Below, in pieces: positions 59,261-60,197 of a DNA stretch of 60,197 nucleotides. The DNA is from DATBLE01 sp046734335 (GTDB taxonomy: Bacteria > Actinomycetota > Thermoleophilia > Gaiellales > Gaiellaceae). The notes beneath the pieces are model-generated. The model searched no databases. It was not told the DNA's origin and saw nothing but the letters and a program-made list of their open reading frames with translations. Positions within the stretch are counted from its first letter, which is position 1. Every line of letters begins with the position of its first letter. The stretch is taken from NCBI GenBank assembly GCA_046734335.1, contig JBKPRA010000067.1, positions 1 to 60,197 on the forward strand. Reading direction: 5' to 3'. The position numbers and the translations under genes were made by a program.

Positions 59261-60197
59261 TCGAGCCTCCCCGCGACCATGGCGACGTTCTTCACGCCAC
59301 GCTCGCTGTTCCAGACGAGAACGTCTGCAGCTGCGAGTGCCTCCGGGCCCGTGAGGTGATGCACGGGGCAGCGTGGATCGGGATCCTCGCAGTTCGGTAG
59401 CGGCGGTGTCACCCCGCGCCGGAGCGCAACCATCGCGTGCACGAGCGAGAAGACGCCGCTGGCCGCACCGGTGTAGCCGATGGCGCTGGTGGCTGCGGTA
59501 AACGGCACCTCGGCGCCGTTGAGCAGCCCGTTGACGGCGTCGCTCTCACGGATGTCGTCGACCTCGGTCGCGAGACCGTCGCCGAACACCGCGCCGAGCT
59601 CCGTGGCGGCCGTGTCGGCGCGCTCGAGCGCCAGCCGCGCGGCCTGGCGGAGGGCCGTCCCGTCGACGGTGTCTGGCCCCGCCAGGAGATGCGGGTCGGT
59701 GGTCGAGGAGTAACCGCGGATGTGCCCGTACGCCTTCGCGCCGCGCGCGCGGCTGTGCGCGAGTGACTCCACGACGACGAACGCTGCCCCTTCGCCCAGG
59801 GCGTAGCCCTCGCGGGTGCGGTCGAACGGACGGCAGGCACGGGCTGGTGCCGTACCGTTCCCGGCCAAGCGGCCGGCGATCAGGTGCTCGGCGACGGCGT
59901 CCATCACCAGGAGCGAGTCGTAGCCGCCGGCGAGCGCACATTCGATCTCGCCCCGCTCGACGGCACCCACGGCGAGGGCGACGGCGGAAAGCCCTGACGT
60001 CGGGCCGTTGGTGAGATTGGTGTTGGGGCCGAGAACCTGGTACTCGAGCGCGACGCCGCAGATGCCGGCGTTCGGGAGCGCGCGTACGAGAAACAGCGGG
60101 TCGAGGAGCTTCATCCCGCGGCTCGCAAACAGAGCCAGGTCGAACTCGCCGTCCTTCGTCAACGATGCTCGCAGCGGGGGAATGAAGACCTCCGGAT
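59257..60197 (-). CDS. Ketosynthase-fold protein lacking catalytic residues (5' truncated by window)
   Basis: About 313 residues are visible; the frame is open to the window edge, so the N-terminus is missing. The thiolase-like ketosynthase fold is clear: LTNGPTSGLSAVALAVGAVE, CALAGGYDSLL, RPFDRTREGYALGEGAAFVV, then DPHLLAGPDTVDG and SAIGYTGAASGVFSLVHAM. The active-site Cys (TAC in FabF) is Pro in NGPTSG, the first His region (HGTGT) reads GDGLAT, and the second His is Tyr (IGYTG). All three catalytic positions are lost, as in chain-length-factor-type partners. A catalytic partner could lie just outside the window. Overlaps the hydrolase by 4 bases. Confidence 0.8.
   Translation of the reverse strand, partial: PEVFIPPLRASLTKDGEFDLALFASRGMKLLDPLFLVRALPNAGICGVALEYQVLGPNTNLTNGPTSGLSAVALAVGAVERGEIECALAGGYDSLLVMDAVAEHLIAGRLAGNGTAPARACRPFDRTREGYALGEGAAFVVVESLAHSRARGAKAYGHIRGYSSTTDPHLLAGPDTVDGTALRQAARLALERADTAATELGAVFGDGLATEVDDIRESDAVNGLLNGAEVPFTAATSAIGYTGAASGVFSLVHAMVALRRGVTPPLPNCEDPDPRCPVHHLTGPEALAAADVLVWNSERGVKNVAMVAGRLD

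Noticed and set aside
1..60197. Mobile element, integrase, tRNA-linked attachment site or CRISPR array
   Set aside because: No transposase or integrase frame, no regular spaced repeats and no tRNA cloverleaf with a GGTTCGA-type arm were recognised by eye.

Overview
The window is about 60 kb of high-GC chromosomal DNA. Start codons are often GTG or TTG and neighbouring genes frequently overlap by 4 bases. F420-type (Ddn-like and luciferase-like) oxidoreductases, an actinobacterial-style Tad pilus locus, an RTX-like calcium-binding protein and a Gly/Thr/Pro-rich secreted protein point to an actinobacterium. Something close to the Thermoleophilia (Solirubrobacterales/Gaiellales) is my best guess, but this is inference from gene content only. 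I found no rRNA, tRNA, CRISPR array, insertion sequence or integrase.

Layout. (1) 1-5.8 kb: the tail of a calcium-binding secreted protein, a secreted-repeat (Lipoprotein_15) protein, a sigma-70 family factor, a Thr/Pro/Ala-rich exported protein, and a GntR/FCD regulator followed by a polysaccharide-deacetylase-fold hydrolase. (2) 5.85-13.1 kb: a peptide-type ABC importer (binding protein, two ATPases, two permeases) ending in a prolyl-iminopeptidase-like hydrolase. It is divergent from the GntR gene, and the shared promoter carries a perfect palindrome. (3) 13.1-18.7 kb: a fragment of a phage/contractile-tail baseplate-J-like protein, a Ddn-like F420 protein, a 1070-residue ClpB-like AAA+ protein fused to what looks like a class I release factor lacking its GGQ domain, and an SDR. 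(4) 18.9-29.7 kb: a complete Tad/Flp pilus operon with two tiny pilins, TadE, TadG, CpaB, CpaE/TadZ, TadA, a VWA-TadB fusion, TadC, a DUF192 protein, a prepilin peptidase and an ICMT-like membrane methyltransferase. It is followed by a convergent LuxR-type response regulator.

(5) 30.6-44.5 kb: a catabolic region. It holds a propionyl-CoA-synthetase-like ligase, two luciferase-like oxidoreductases, an SDR, a small NTF2-like protein, two FAD amine oxidases, two N-carbamoylsarcosine-amidase-like cysteine hydrolases and a fused HyuA-HyuB hydantoinase. Read together they fit the route N-methylhydantoin -> N-carbamoylsarcosine -> sarcosine -> glycine, i.e. the lower half of creatinine degradation, or a close structural analogue. 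(6) 44.5-47.6 kb: two possible tiny ORFs and a three-gene module encoding a coiled-coil protein, an M91-like zinc metalloprotease and an unknown protein. (7) 47.9-60.2 kb: a 4'-phosphopantetheinyl transferase and an ester-cyclase-like protein, then a long, almost entirely overlapping leftward operon of at least nine genes that runs out of the window. That operon encodes a ketosynthase-fold protein without catalytic residues, an alpha/beta hydrolase, a methyltransferase, a beta-propeller protein, an acyl-AMP-ligase/ACP/acyltransferase fusion, a glycosyltransferase, a small barrel protein, a carbamoyltransferase and a second glycosyltransferase. This looks like a biosynthetic gene cluster for a glycosylated, carbamoylated, acylated molecule.

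The strongest candidates for something undescribed are the AAA+/release-factor fusion at 14431-17643 and the biosynthetic operon at 49243-60197.
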